From the NCBI RefSeq assembly GCF_003063455.1, contig NZ_NESN01000004.1, positions 1 through 64,000 on the forward strand: 64,000 bases of DNA, written 5' to 3'. How positions within the stretch are numbered: position 1 is the first letter of the stretch; every line of letters starts with the position of its first letter. Below, piece after piece: positions 44,901-53,560 of the stretch. This DNA is from Limnohabitans parvus II-B4. GTDB taxonomy: Bacteria; Pseudomonadota; Gammaproteobacteria; Burkholderiales; Burkholderiaceae_C. Under the pieces are notes generated by a model that did not search any database, was not told where the DNA came from, and was given only the letters and a program-made list of their open reading frames with translations. Position numbers and translations under genes: made by a program.

Positions 44901-45470
44901 AGTTTGCAAGACGCTTTGGGCGGCGTGCTGGCGGGTGAGGGTGGGCAAATGCTTTTGAGTTTGCGTGCCAATGACGTGGCGGATCTCAAACCCAAAACAC
45001 CTTTGGCCAGACCTGAAAAACTCATCGACATTTGGCTGCAGTCGCTGGCCGCTGCCGCCATGGGGCATTCAGTGCGCTGTGTGGTGGTGGGCCGCAACGC
45101 CGTGGTGCGTGCAGAACCGCAAGACCCTGAGGCCGCCCGCACCCAGTTGCAGACCTTGCTGGCCACCTGGGCCGAGGGCATGCGCTGGCCGCTGCCCTTG
45201 CCACCCGGTGTGGCTTTGCAGTGGCTCAAGGACAAAGAAAACACCAATGCGCTGGCCGATGCCTACGAAGGCAGCGACTTCAAGAGCGCAGAAAAAGACA
45301 AAGACCCGGCGCTGTCCCGCACCTACCCCACGGTGCAAGACTTGCTGGCCACGGGTGCACTGGATCGACTGGCGCAGGCGGTGTATGCGCCGCTCAAAGC
45401 TTGGGCTGCAGAGGCCGAAGTCGAGGCCTTGCCCGATGCGCCTGCAGACGATGAGGGGGACGAGGCATGA
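41976..45470 (+). CDS. recC: Exodeoxyribonuclease V subunit gamma (RecC)
   Basis: A 1164-residue RecC, close to E. coli (1122). RecC holds the inactive helicase and nuclease folds that split the DNA strands and recognise Chi. Seen: the N-terminal ALHSHRSEVLADTLTAWL and VLVQSNGMAEWIKIELARQ, IYRPDWLQDW, and VSVFGMSHMPGQLLEML. ATG 41976 is chosen since MPASSISPGF-IALHSHR begins the conserved region; in-frame codons extend upstream to 41646 without conserved sequence. The 3' end overlaps recB by 4 bp (ATGA). No ribosome site is obvious before 41976, so the start is uncertain. The 287-bp gap 41689-41975 has no other gene. Confidence 0.92.
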   Translation: MPASSISPGFIALHSHRSEVLADTLTAWLRAHPLLPLESEVVLVQSNGMAEWIKIELARQGGVCAATRVELPSRFLWRTYRQVLGKHNVPPDSPLDKLPMTWRLMALLPGCLSDPVFQPVAGFLRGDEPDRLLQLASRLADLFDQYQIYRPDWLQDWAAGRNALRKAAGHDELGEDQLWQAELWRRVLDTLDDSQRQATRPALHARALAHLQSGQPLASPVARRVSVFGMSHMPGQLLEMLAALAAHSQVLLAVPNPCQYHWGDIIDGREWLQAERRRHAYRGEALAGLPLAQMHLHAPTLLAAWGRQGRDFIRQLDAFDDLQAAQQVTQWPRLDFFDDVPVEDGTRLLAQLQRRIRDLEPSSGGTPALPLRQDDHSVTFSVAHSPVRELEVLHDQLLQWFHTAPEPLSPRDVVVMVPDIEVMAPAIRAVFGQYKRSDARFIPYDIADLGAQAISPLIHAVEWLLALPQQRSRMSELVELLEVPALAARFGLKDEHLPTLTRWMAGSGIRWGLSAEHRAGLGLGVCGDDNSALFGVQRMLMGYACGADPVDDEVSLGVSPYPEVGGLDAELAGSLAHLLQALIDWWQICTQSATPAKWAERCRAMLAALFKPRDDNDRNALAALDQALNDWVRACGEAGFAEAVPLAVARSAWLEALKAPRLEQRFRAGGVTFCTLMPMRAIPFKAVCLLGMNDGDYPRRSPRADFDLMGLPGMTRPGDRSRRDDDRQLMLEALLSARQVLYVSWSGRSVRDNSEQPPSVLVSQLRDEIDLLWGKDTAKDLTTVHPLQPFSRAYFEVGSGLLTYAKEWRAAQDVQRGDGASETGTPSSALALLSPLMAANDQAPVISLAQLARFLRKPVGAFFRERLQVHLEDERSELHDEELFGLGGLDLYQLLDHELQHVPADLSADELPSHAARVVQYLREAGALPLAGVGTLEAQKLTHILQTQLAAALHERGAYPEAAERVLVDQVNPQVSLQDALGGVLAGEGGQMLLSLRANDVADLKPKTPLARPEKLIDIWLQSLAAAAMGHSVRCVVVGRNAVVRAEPQDPEAARTQLQTLLATWAEGMRWPLPLPPGVALQWLKDKENTNALADAYEGSDFKSAEKDKDPALSRTYPTVQDLLATGALDRLAQAVYAPLKAWAAEAEVEALPDAPADDEGDEA

Positions 45471-48400
45471 GCACCGCACACGCTCTCAACGCCCACAGCT
45501 TTCCGCTGCGCGGCAGCCACCTGATCGAGGCGAGCGCAGGCACGGGCAAGACCTGGACGATTGCCGCGCTGTATGTGCGCTTGGTGCTGGGCCATGGCGA
45601 TGCGGGCACCGCACCCGTGCGCCCCATGCTGCCGCAAGACGTGCTGGTGATGACCTTTACCCGCGCCGCCACGCGTGAGCTGTCAGACCGCATCCGCGCC
45701 CGCCTGACCGAGGCGGCGCAGGTGCTCCGGGGCATCGCCCCAACGGACGACGCCTTCCTGAACCAACTCAAAAGCGAATACCCCGAAGGTGAGCCCCGCG
45801 AACAAGCGGCGTATCGGCTGGCGCTGGCCGCGCAGGCCATGGACGACGCGGCCGTTTACACCATCGACGCTTGGTGCCAGCGCATGCTGCGCGAGCACGC
45901 CTTTGACAGCGGCAGCCTGTTTGAAGAAAACTTGGTCGGTGACGAAGCCGCGCTGCGCCTCGAAGCCGTGCAGGACTACTGGCGTCAGCAGCTCTACCCC
46001 ATGGCCACACCGCTGGTGGTGCAGGTGCAGCGCGTCTGGCGCGACGTGCCAGCGCTCGACAAGGACATGCGTGCCCTGATGGCGGTGCCGCTGGCCGACC
46101 CCGCCCCCGGCACGCTGGCGCAGGTGTTTGGTGAGGCGATGGCCGAGCGCGATGCGCAACTGGCGGCGCTCAAGCAGGGCTGGGTGGAAAAGGCCGACAG
46201 CTTGTTGGGCTGGATCGAGGGGCAAATTGAGCACCACAAGTCGAGCTGGGATGGCCGTAAGTTGAGCTACAAAAATTGCGAAGCTTGGCTGGGTGTGCTC
46301 AAAGCCTGGGCGCAAAGCGCAGACGAGCCCAAGGTGCTGCAAAAAGACATGAAGACAGGCTGGGACCGCTTCACGCCCAAAGGCCTGCTGGCTTGCCGCA
46401 AACCCGGCGAAGCGCCCTTGGACTTGCCGCCCGAATCGCAAGCCTATGCCGATCTGCAAGCCGCTTTGTTGGCCTTGCCCGAACCCGCACAAGCCGCCCG
46501 CCTGCACGCCCGCACCCATGTGTTGCAGCGCATGGCTGAGCTGAAAAAACGCAGCGGCCTGTTTGGTTTTGCCGACATGCTGCAACGCCTCGATGTGGCG
46601 CTGGCCGACCCCGAGTCGGGCGAGCGTCTGGCGCAGCGACTGCGCGAGCAGTTTCCGGTGGCGATGATCGACGAGTTCCAGGACACCTCGCCGCTGCAGT
46701 TCCGCATTTTTGACCGCATTTACCGCACAGCCGAGAACCGGCAAGACGCTGCGCTCCTGCTGATCGGGGACCCCAAGCAATCGATCTACGGCTTTCGCGG
46801 TGCCGACATCCATGGCTACTTGGCCGCACGCCGCGCCACCGAAGGCCGTCACCATGTGTTGGGCACCAATTACCGATCCACCCAAGCTGTGGTGGATGTG
46901 GTGAATCGCTGGTTTGAAATCCCGAAAGACGCCTTTGGTTACCAACGCGGCGATGAAGATCCGCTGCCTTTCCAGGCTGTTAAAGCCAAGGGCCGCATCG
47001 AAGTGTTCACGACCTGTGATGGTGGCGTGAAAGCCATGACCTTGGTGCATGACGCCAAGCTGCGCAGCCAGCGTGATGCGCTGACGCACTTGTCGGCCCT
47101 GTGCGCTGAGCAGATCGTGGCTTGGCTGAGTGACCCGCAGGCCCGCTTTGTGGACCTGAGTAAAGGCGATCCGGACAAGGGCGATAAGCCGCTGCAGCCC
47201 AAAGACATCGCCGTGCTGGTGCGCACGGGCAAAGAGGCCGCTGCCGTGCGCGACGCTTTGCGTGTGCGGGGCGTGGCCTCGGTTTACCTGTCAGACCGCG
47301 ACTCGGTGTTTGCCAGCGACGAAGCGCAGGACCTGTGCCTGTGGATGCGCGGCGTGGCCGAGCCCCAAAACATGCGCCGCGTGCGTGCTGCTTTGGGCAC
47401 GCGCACCGTGGGCCTGTCGCTGGCCGAGTTGTACAGCTTGGCCACGCAAGATGAGTTGCTGGACCAACGCGCTGAGCAGATGCGTGACCTGCGCGGGGTT
47501 TGGCAAGGGCAGGGCGTGTTGGCCATGCTGCGCCAGTCCTTGCATGTGTTGCAACTGGCCGGGCGCTGGCGTGGCCAGAGCGATGGCGAACGCCGCCTGA
47601 CCAATGTGCTGCACCTGGCCGAACTGCTGCAAACCGCCAGCAGCCAGCTGGATGGTGAGCAGGCCCTGATCCGCTGGCTGGCCCAGCAGATCGAGGAGGT
47701 CAAGGCGGGGGGCGCAGGCGACAGCGAAGAACAGACCGTGCGACTGGAGAGCGACGAAGACCTGGTCAAGGTCATCACCATCCATGCCAGCAAAGGCTTG
47801 GAGTACCCGGTGGTGTGCCTGCCCTTTGCGCACAGCCACCGCATGATGGAAGCCCACAAAACCCCGGTGTTGCAGCTCGATGACGGCCAGGGCGAGCGGC
47901 ATTGGACCTTGGACTTTGACAAGAACGACACCGAGACTGCCGATCACGACCGCCTGCGTGAAGACCTGCGCCTTTGGTACGTGGCGCTCACGCGTGCGCG
48001 GCATGCGCTGTGGGTGGGCTGGAGCCCGGTCACGCGGGGTTCGGGCAAAAGCTGCGTGAACCACAACAGCGCTGCAGGCCATTTGTTGGGCGGTGGTGAC
48101 GCCATCGATGAAGCTGGCTGGTTGACCAAGCTGCAAGCACTGGAAACCGATGCGCATGCGCAGCGCTTGTCGGTGCAGTTGGTGCCCGCGAGTGAAGGCG
48201 TGCCGCTCACGGTCTGGCAGCGGCCCGCCCGCACCACTGAACTGCGCGACGCGCTGGTTTGCACCGCCCGCATCGACAAGTCGTGGACCATTGCGAGCTT
48301 CTCGCGCCTGACGCGAGACCTGTCTTCGCAGCCTTTGGCGCAAATGAGCCTGCACATGGCCACACCGCGCCCGGCTGATGACGAACCGCCCGAAGATGCA

Positions 48401-49156
48401 CAGGTCCTGCCCACCCCTGCAACCCCTGTGGGTTCTTTGGCCCCGTGGCACGGCTTTGCCAAAGGCCCGACGGCAGGCAACTTCTTGCACGACCAGCTCG
48501 AGTGGTTGGCGGCTGATGATTTTGTGCTCGACGCACCCAAGGCTGAGCGCCTGAAAAAGCGCTGCGAAAACGCAGGCTACAAAGCCCAAGCCGATGTGGT
48601 GGTGCAGTGGCTCACCCGTGTTGTGGCGCAGCCCCTGCGTGGGCCAGGTAGCCCGCTGAACGCGCTGAGCACCTTGCTGCCCGAGATGGAGTTCTGGCTG
48701 CCTGCCGAGCGGCTGCACGCCCGCGAGGTAGACGCGCTGTGCCAGCAGCACCTGCTGCCCGGCGTGAGCCGCCCGCAACTGCCCGACGCGCAGCTGCACG
48801 GCATGCTGATGGGCTTTGCCGACTTGGTTTTTGAGCACGAAGGGCGTTACTGGGTGCTCGACTACAAATCCAACCACCTGGGTGCCGATGACGCGGCCTA
48901 CACCGCGCAGGCGCTCGATGCCGCCATGGCCCACCACCGCTACGAGGTGCAGGCCGCGCTCTATATGCTGGCGTTGCACCGCCTGCTGCGCAGCCGACTG
49001 GGCGTGGCCTACAACCCAGCACAACAACTGGGCGGCGCGGTGTACCTGTTCTTGCGTGGCATCGACGGGCCTGCGGGCGGCTGCTGCACCTTGCCTGCTC
49101 CGCTCGAATTGCTCGAAGGCTTGGACGCCATGCTCCATGCCGAGGTGAAAGCATGA
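45467..49156 (+). CDS. recB: Exodeoxyribonuclease V subunit beta (RecB)
   Basis: A 1229-residue helicase-nuclease. UvrD-type motifs are present: Walker A IEASAGTGKTWTIAALYVR near residues 20-38, Walker B IDEFQDTSPLQFRIFDRIY near 402, LIGDPKQSIYGFRGADIHGY, and HASKGLEYPVVCLPFAHS near 776. The C-terminal PD-(D/E)xK nuclease has WVLDYKSNHLG (Asp and Lys of the active site) near 1133. RecB loads RecA after Chi recognition. It overlaps recC and recD by 4 bp on each side, so all three are translationally coupled in the order recC-recB-recD. Length equals E. coli RecB (1180) plus about 50 residues. Confidence 0.97.
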   Translation: MSTAHALNAHSFPLRGSHLIEASAGTGKTWTIAALYVRLVLGHGDAGTAPVRPMLPQDVLVMTFTRAATRELSDRIRARLTEAAQVLRGIAPTDDAFLNQLKSEYPEGEPREQAAYRLALAAQAMDDAAVYTIDAWCQRMLREHAFDSGSLFEENLVGDEAALRLEAVQDYWRQQLYPMATPLVVQVQRVWRDVPALDKDMRALMAVPLADPAPGTLAQVFGEAMAERDAQLAALKQGWVEKADSLLGWIEGQIEHHKSSWDGRKLSYKNCEAWLGVLKAWAQSADEPKVLQKDMKTGWDRFTPKGLLACRKPGEAPLDLPPESQAYADLQAALLALPEPAQAARLHARTHVLQRMAELKKRSGLFGFADMLQRLDVALADPESGERLAQRLREQFPVAMIDEFQDTSPLQFRIFDRIYRTAENRQDAALLLIGDPKQSIYGFRGADIHGYLAARRATEGRHHVLGTNYRSTQAVVDVVNRWFEIPKDAFGYQRGDEDPLPFQAVKAKGRIEVFTTCDGGVKAMTLVHDAKLRSQRDALTHLSALCAEQIVAWLSDPQARFVDLSKGDPDKGDKPLQPKDIAVLVRTGKEAAAVRDALRVRGVASVYLSDRDSVFASDEAQDLCLWMRGVAEPQNMRRVRAALGTRTVGLSLAELYSLATQDELLDQRAEQMRDLRGVWQGQGVLAMLRQSLHVLQLAGRWRGQSDGERRLTNVLHLAELLQTASSQLDGEQALIRWLAQQIEEVKAGGAGDSEEQTVRLESDEDLVKVITIHASKGLEYPVVCLPFAHSHRMMEAHKTPVLQLDDGQGERHWTLDFDKNDTETADHDRLREDLRLWYVALTRARHALWVGWSPVTRGSGKSCVNHNSAAGHLLGGGDAIDEAGWLTKLQALETDAHAQRLSVQLVPASEGVPLTVWQRPARTTELRDALVCTARIDKSWTIASFSRLTRDLSSQPLAQMSLHMATPRPADDEPPEDAQVLPTPATPVGSLAPWHGFAKGPTAGNFLHDQLEWLAADDFVLDAPKAERLKKRCENAGYKAQADVVVQWLTRVVAQPLRGPGSPLNALSTLLPEMEFWLPAERLHAREVDALCQQHLLPGVSRPQLPDAQLHGMLMGFADLVFEHEGRYWVLDYKSNHLGADDAAYTAQALDAAMAHHRYEVQAALYMLALHRLLRSRLGVAYNPAQQLGGAVYLFLRGIDGPAGGCCTLPAPLELLEGLDAMLHAEVKA

Positions 49157-51270
49157 GTTTCAAAAAGCCCTCGCGCACGATGTCTGTCCCCACCACGCAA
49201 ATGGATTGGCTCAACGACCTACCAGCCCAAGGCCTGAGCGCCCCGCAAACGCTGCAATGGCTGCAGTTGTGGACCGAGCAAGGCCTGCTGCGCCACATCG
49301 ACAGTGCCCTTGCAGCGCAATTGCTGCGGCTCGATGGCCAAGCCAGCCCCGCGCTGCTGGTGGCGGCGGCCATACTCGCGCAAATGGAAGGCCGTGGCCA
49401 CACCTGTTTGCCCTTGGCTGACCTGTGCGCACCGCCTGTGGCGATGTTGGGTTGGCCCACCGTGGCGGTGGACGGGCCGCAAGGCTTGCGTGCGCTTTGG
49501 GCGCACCTGCCCGCCATGCTGGCCGACTGGCAAGCCGCTTTGCAAAGCAACACATCCCGAGCCTGTTCGCGTCTGAGCGATGCACCCGACCAAGGCCAGC
49601 CGCTGGTGCTGGGCGGCACGGCCCATGCCCCGCTCCTTTACCTGCGCCGCTATGCGGGTTATGAAAAGCGCGTGGGCCAGGGTCTGTTGCAGCGGGCCAG
49701 CGAACCGTTGCCTGTGCCCGAGGCGGTGGCCCGCCAATGGCTGGACCGTTTCTTTGTGCCCAGTACAGAAGCACCTGCTGACACCGATTGGCAAAAGGTG
49801 GCCTGCGCCGTAGCGCTGCGTGCGCGTCTGTCGGTCATCACGGGCGGGCCGGGCACAGGCAAGACTTACGCCGCTGCACGCCTGTTGGCATTGCTGCTGG
49901 CGCTGCACGAGGAGGGCAGCCCCTTGCGCGTGGCATTGGCTGCGCCCACAGGCAAAGCGGCGGCGCGGCTCAAGCAATCCATCGACAACGCGCTGACCAG
50001 TCTGCAAGATCAGGTGCCAGAGGGCAGCGGTCTGGACCTGAACACGCTGATCGCCCGCATGGGCCCGGCCCGCACCTTGCATTCGCTGCTGGGTGCACGG
50101 CCCGACACGCGCCAGTTCAGGCACCATGCGGCCAACCCGCTCGATGTGGATGTGCTGATCGTGGACGAAGCCTCGATGGTGCATTTGGAAATGATGGACG
50201 CGCTGCTGCAGGCCCTGCCCGCCACGGCGCGGCTGGTGCTGCTGGGCGACAAGGACCAGCTGGCCTCGGTGGAGGCGGGCGCGGTGCTGGGCGACCTGTG
50301 CCGCGACGCCGCCGCAGCCCGCTACAGCGCGGACACTGCGCAGTTTGTGCAGACCGTGGCCGGGCAGACCTTGCCTGCCGAGTATCGGTCTGCGGGCGCT
50401 GCGCCTTTGCTCGCTCAACAAACCGTGATGCTGCGGCAAAGTCGCCGCTTCAAAGGCGCCATCGGCCAATTGGCCTTGGCCGTGAATCGGGGTGACACCC
50501 ATGCTGCGCGTGCTGTGTTGTCGGGGGCTTTGGTGGACGACAGTCCTCGCTCGCGAACGCCCGCTGAAGGTGGCACCCCGCATGAAGCCAGCGCACTGCT
50601 CGCCCTGCAACCTGCGAGCCCACAAGCTGTCTGTGCTTTGGCGCTGGGCAGTTCGGCCAAGCCGTCCTACGCCGACTACCTGCGCCTCATGCAGCAGGTG
50701 CCGAGCGGGCAAGACGCCGAAACCCATGCCAATTGGGTGCGCAGCGTGCTCAAAGCTTTTGAGCGTTTCCGAATCCTGTGCGCCGTGCATCAGGGCGAAT
50801 GGGGCACCCAAGGACTCAACGCCGCCGTGCAAAAAGCCTTGGCCGATGAAGGGCTGCTCAAAGTCACGGGCGAATGGTTTGCCGGTCGCCCGGTCATGGT
50901 CACCCGCAACGATGCGCAGCTGGGCGTTTTCAACGGCGACGTGGGCGTGGTGCTGCCCAACACCGAAGGCACGCTCAAGGTCTGGTTTCTTGACGGCGAG
51001 ACGCTGCGCTCGGTGAGTGTGATGCGCTTGGCGCAGGTCGAAACGGCTTTTGTCATGACGGTGCACAAGAGCCAGGGCTCGGAGTTCGAGCACACCGCGC
51101 TGGTCTTGCCACCGGGCGGTGCTGAAGTGCTGAGCTGTGAGCTGGCCTACACAGGCATCACTCGGGCGCGTGAGCAGTTCACCCTGATCGAGGCTGAGGC
51201 CGGATTGCTTGAAGCGGCCATTGACCGCCCGAGCGTGCGGGCCAGCGGCTTGGCTCAGTGGTGGCTTTGA
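49153..51270 (+). CDS. recD: Exodeoxyribonuclease V subunit alpha (RecD)
   Basis: A 705-residue SF1B helicase, about 100 longer than E. coli RecD (608). Motifs: Walker A ITGGPGTGKTYAAARLLALL near residue 230, AAPTGKAAARLKQSIDNAL, Walker B LIVDEASMVHLEMMDALL, LVLLGDKDQLASVEAGAVLGDLC and the C-terminal MTVHKSQGSEFEHTALVLP. It moves along the 5' strand faster than RecB. The start MSFKKPSRTMSV overlaps recB by 4 bp; a second ATG follows 10 codons later. The inserted length is mostly in linkers (HEASALLALQ). A dispersed repeat follows the stop. Confidence 0.96.
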   Translation: MSFKKPSRTMSVPTTQMDWLNDLPAQGLSAPQTLQWLQLWTEQGLLRHIDSALAAQLLRLDGQASPALLVAAAILAQMEGRGHTCLPLADLCAPPVAMLGWPTVAVDGPQGLRALWAHLPAMLADWQAALQSNTSRACSRLSDAPDQGQPLVLGGTAHAPLLYLRRYAGYEKRVGQGLLQRASEPLPVPEAVARQWLDRFFVPSTEAPADTDWQKVACAVALRARLSVITGGPGTGKTYAAARLLALLLALHEEGSPLRVALAAPTGKAAARLKQSIDNALTSLQDQVPEGSGLDLNTLIARMGPARTLHSLLGARPDTRQFRHHAANPLDVDVLIVDEASMVHLEMMDALLQALPATARLVLLGDKDQLASVEAGAVLGDLCRDAAAARYSADTAQFVQTVAGQTLPAEYRSAGAAPLLAQQTVMLRQSRRFKGAIGQLALAVNRGDTHAARAVLSGALVDDSPRSRTPAEGGTPHEASALLALQPASPQAVCALALGSSAKPSYADYLRLMQQVPSGQDAETHANWVRSVLKAFERFRILCAVHQGEWGTQGLNAAVQKALADEGLLKVTGEWFAGRPVMVTRNDAQLGVFNGDVGVVLPNTEGTLKVWFLDGETLRSVSVMRLAQVETAFVMTVHKSQGSEFEHTALVLPPGGAEVLSCELAYTGITRAREQFTLIEAEAGLLEAAIDRPSVRASGLAQWWL

Positions 51271-51280
51271 CTGCCTGAAA

Positions 51281-51335
51281 TCGCCCCGGGGGCGGGGCTC
51301 CCACATCCCTTGTAGGAGCGGCGCCCCCGCCGCGA
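51281..51335. repeat. Dispersed inverted repeat after recD, GTGGGAG-like
   Basis: TCGCCCCGGGGGCGGGGCTC and its inverse ending GGCGCCCCCGCCGCGA (51281-51335), with a central CCCAC...GTAGGAG. It is related to the 23224 and 28599 elements in having the GGAG/CTCC ends inside. It lies between the recD stop and the small convergent gene and may end both transcripts. Confidence 0.6.
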
Positions 51336-51341
51336 TGACGT

Positions 51342-51614
51342 TTAACTGGCAAACCCCTCGCAAGCTCCAGCATTGGCCTTGCCCCGGCATTCGCGTAAAA
51401 GACGCTTGTCCCGCTCAGCCTTGCTCTCGCCCGTGTTGGGGCTGACGGGCGGTTTGGGTGCTTTACTTTGTTTCGGTTTTTTGGTCTTCGCGGGCTTGTC
51501 GGAGGCCGTGACGGCTGTGAAGTTGTCTACCGCATGGCTGGCTGGCGCTATGGCCATCAAGCAAAGCCCCAAACCCGCGCTGGCGAGCGCAGTCATCCAA
51601 TGCCGTGTGTTCAT
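51342..51614 (-). CDS. Small exported protein of unknown function
   Basis: A 90-residue protein with an N-terminal signal peptide ending near ASHA (ALASAGLGLCLMAIAPASHA), then a Lys/Pro-rich linker (KPAKTKKPKQSKAPKPP) and a C-terminal SKAERDKRLLRECRGKANAGACEGFAS (short: RLLRECRGKANAGACEG) with two cysteines. This tail resembles small periplasmic proteins of Burkholderiales with a cysteine pair. No function can be assigned. ATG 51614 gives the signal peptide; it is convergent with recD and divergent from the aminotransferase. Confidence 0.7.
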   Translation of the reverse strand: MNTRHWMTALASAGLGLCLMAIAPASHAVDNFTAVTASDKPAKTKKPKQSKAPKPPVSPNTGESKAERDKRLLRECRGKANAGACEGFAS

Positions 51615-51715
51615 GGCGGTCTCCCTGTCTGTTGTTGTGCCGTTCATCATAGGCAAGCGCAGCGCTTGTGCAAGGGGTGACAGCTGCCGGGCAGGCCAGC
51701 CGTTACGATGAGGGC

Positions 51716-52900
51716 ATGAACAAAAAAACCGCTCCTTTCATGCGCCAGGCCGTCATGGACCTGGAAGAGTCCCGCATCCGCGAAGTGGCCAACGCAGGCA
51801 TGGGTCGGCCCGATGTGCTGGCTTTCTGGTTTGGCGAATCCGACGAAGTCACGCCCGACATCGTGCGCCAAGCGGCCATCGATTCGATGCAAAAAGGCGA
51901 GACCTTTTATTCGCACAACCTGGGCCTGCCCGAGCTGCGCCAGGCCGTGTCCGACTACATGTCTGCCTTGCACGGACCCATTGGTGTGGACCGCCTGGCC
52001 ATTACTTCGGGCGGCGTGAACGCCTTGATGCTGGCGGCGCAAGCCCTGATCGACGCGGGCGACGAAGTGGTCGCTGTCACGCCCGTCTGGCCCAACCTGA
52101 CGGCGCAGGCTTTGGTGATGGGCGCGAATTTGAAGTGCGTGTCGCTGCGCCCGGTGGGTGGCCAATGGCAGCTCGACATGGCCGCGCTCAAAGCCGCCAT
52201 CACCCCCGCCACGCGTATGCTGATCGTCAATTCGCCCAATAACCCCACGGGCTGGACGCTCAGCCGGGCCGAACAGTCCGAGATATTGGCGCACTGCCGC
52301 AGCACCGGCACTTGGGTGCTGGCCGATGAGGTGTATGAGCGCCTGTATTACGAAACCGACACGGCCAATGGCTGCGCCCCGTCTTTTCTGGATGTGGCTG
52401 AGCCCGACGACCGCCTGGTCGTGGTGCACAGCTTTTCCAAGAGCTTTTTGATGACCGGCTGGCGTCTGGGTTGGCTGGTCATGCCTGCCGCCATGACGCC
52501 TCACATGGGCAAATTGATCGAGTTCAACACCTCGTGCGCTTCGGTGTTCACCCAAAAGGCGGGTGTCGTGGCCTTGCAAAACACAGCCGACATCACACCC
52601 CGTGTGGTGGCCCACCTCAAAGCCTGCCGCGACACCCTGGTGCCGCTGCTGCAGGCCGTGCCCGGCGTCCAATTGGCCTCGGCCAAAGGCGGGATGTACG
52701 CATTTTTCAAGCTCGAAGGGCATCCGGACGCGGTGGCCACTGCGAAACGGCTGGTCGCCGAAGCCGGTCTGGGACTGGCCCCCGGCGAAGCCTTTGCCCC
52801 CGAAGCGGCGGGTTGGCTGCGCTGGTGCTTTGCCTCCAAAGACTTGGACAGGCTGAGCCAGGGCGTGGAACGGCTCAAGGGCTGGCTGGCCGAGAACTGA
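51716..52900 (+). CDS. Class I/II PLP-dependent aminotransferase
   Basis: A 394-residue fold-type I aminotransferase of the aspartate/aromatic type. Seen: IREVANAGMGRPDVLAFWFGESDEVTP near residues 21-47 (short: DVLAFWFGE), the PLP lysine in VHSFSKSFLMTGWRLGW near 246, and the C-terminal GWLRWCFA with the substrate-carboxylate arginine. The alpha-amino acid substrate is unknown. It lies alone between recD and rpsO; GAGGGC precedes ATG 51716. Confidence 0.9.
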   Translation: MNKKTAPFMRQAVMDLEESRIREVANAGMGRPDVLAFWFGESDEVTPDIVRQAAIDSMQKGETFYSHNLGLPELRQAVSDYMSALHGPIGVDRLAITSGGVNALMLAAQALIDAGDEVVAVTPVWPNLTAQALVMGANLKCVSLRPVGGQWQLDMAALKAAITPATRMLIVNSPNNPTGWTLSRAEQSEILAHCRSTGTWVLADEVYERLYYETDTANGCAPSFLDVAEPDDRLVVVHSFSKSFLMTGWRLGWLVMPAAMTPHMGKLIEFNTSCASVFTQKAGVVALQNTADITPRVVAHLKACRDTLVPLLQAVPGVQLASAKGGMYAFFKLEGHPDAVATAKRLVAEAGLGLAPGEAFAPEAAGWLRWCFASKDLDRLSQGVERLKGWLAEN

Positions 52901-52911
52901 TGGAATGTCTT

Positions 52912-53000
52912 TAATCTGAATCTGACCCTCATTAATGTTTAATCGGAATCTGATCCTCATTAATGACCCTCATTAACGGGGATCTGACCCCCATTAACGC
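52912..53000. repeat. Degenerate direct repeats of a TCTGACCCTCATTAA motif
   Basis: Three to four imperfect units with (G)AATCTGACCCTCATTAATG or GATCTGACCCCCATTAACG. The reverse, GGGTCAGATTCxxATTAA, is often found next to REP-associated or IS200-like transposition remnants. The 341-bp gap 52901-53241 holds this block, a REP hairpin (53005-53032) and the rpsO promoter region, with no supported gene. Confidence 0.7.
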
Positions 53001-53004
53001 TATT

Positions 53005-53032
53005 GTCATCCCGGGCGAAGACCCGGGATCCA
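53005..53032. repeat. REP-like hairpin, module A copy
   Basis: GTCATCCCGGG-CGAAGA-CCCGGGATCCA, the same design as 3537-3564 and 27187-27214 but with AT in place of CC at the outer stem, a compensating pair change that preserves the hairpin. Confidence 0.75.
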
Positions 53033-53125
53033 GGTATTCGACTGCGCTTGTCGGGGTTGAAGCCACCGACCTACAAATCCCGCCGAGAGCAGGAGTGCGG
53101 CTGTTATTTGGGGTCACTTTCGGGC

Positions 53126-53131
53126 TATAAT
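53126..53131 (+). promoter_or_regulatory. Candidate -10 of rpsO
   Basis: TATAAT in context GGGCTATAATCC, about 110 bp before the rpsO ATG. No strong -35 found. The leader CGCACGCCATCCGCTTTTCCGG onward may fold for S15 autoregulation. Confidence 0.45.
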
Positions 53132-53241
53132 CCGCCTGTTTTGCGATTTGCAAAGCGCACGCCATCCGCTTTTCCGGCAGATGGCGCAAGTCATTAACCC
53201 GCTGATATTCCTCAAGAATTCGGCGAAAACAAGGAAATACC

Positions 53242-53508
53242 ATGATTGCATCTTCAATCAAGGCCGAGGTCGTCAAGGCCAACGCACGTGCTGCCAATGA
53301 CACTGGGTCCCCAGAAGTCCAAGTGGCTTTGCTGACAGCCCGTATCAACGAGCTGACACCTCACTTCAAAACACACGCCAAAGACCATCACGGTCGCCGC
53401 GGTCTGCTGCGCATGGTGAGCCGTCGCCGCAAACTGTTGGACTACCTCAAGTCCCGTGATGCTGACCGTTACGTTGCGCTGATCGCCAAGCTTGGCCTGC
53501 GTAAGTAA
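53242..53508 (+). CDS. rpsO: 30S ribosomal protein S15
   Basis: An 88-residue primary 16S-binding protein, the same length as in E. coli. Seen: [33 protein letters not shown] and [22 protein letters not shown] (short: [26 protein letters not shown]). AAGGAAA precedes the ATG. The classical rpsO-pnp order follows, with a terminator between. Confidence 0.98.
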   Translation: MIASSIKAEVVKANARAANDTGSPEVQVALLTARINELTPHFKTHAKDHHGRRGLLRMVSRRRKLLDYLKSRDADRYVALIAKLGLRK

Positions 53509-53524
53509 TCGTCTCTCCAGATGA

Positions 53525-53560
53525 AAAGCGCCTGAGTTAGTTCACTAGCTCAGGCGCTTT
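53525..53560 (+). terminator. Rho-independent terminator after rpsO
   Basis: AAAGCGCCTGAG pairs with CTCAGGCGCTTT around a 12-base loop, followed by ATTCTTTTTTT. A typical strong terminator; pnp may still be reached by read-through and RNase III processing as in E. coli. Confidence 0.92.

Noticed and set aside
47291..49138. A 615-codon minus-strand frame opposite recB
   Set aside because: Antisense shadow with no recognisable domain.
39151..51270. Defence island made of the Mrr-like gene and recCBD
   Set aside because: recCBD is a core repair operon, unrelated household genes lie between, and no methylase, toxin or known defence gene is present.
49219..51390. A 723-codon minus-strand frame opposite recD
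   Set aside because: Antisense shadow of recD; all helicase motifs are on the plus strand.
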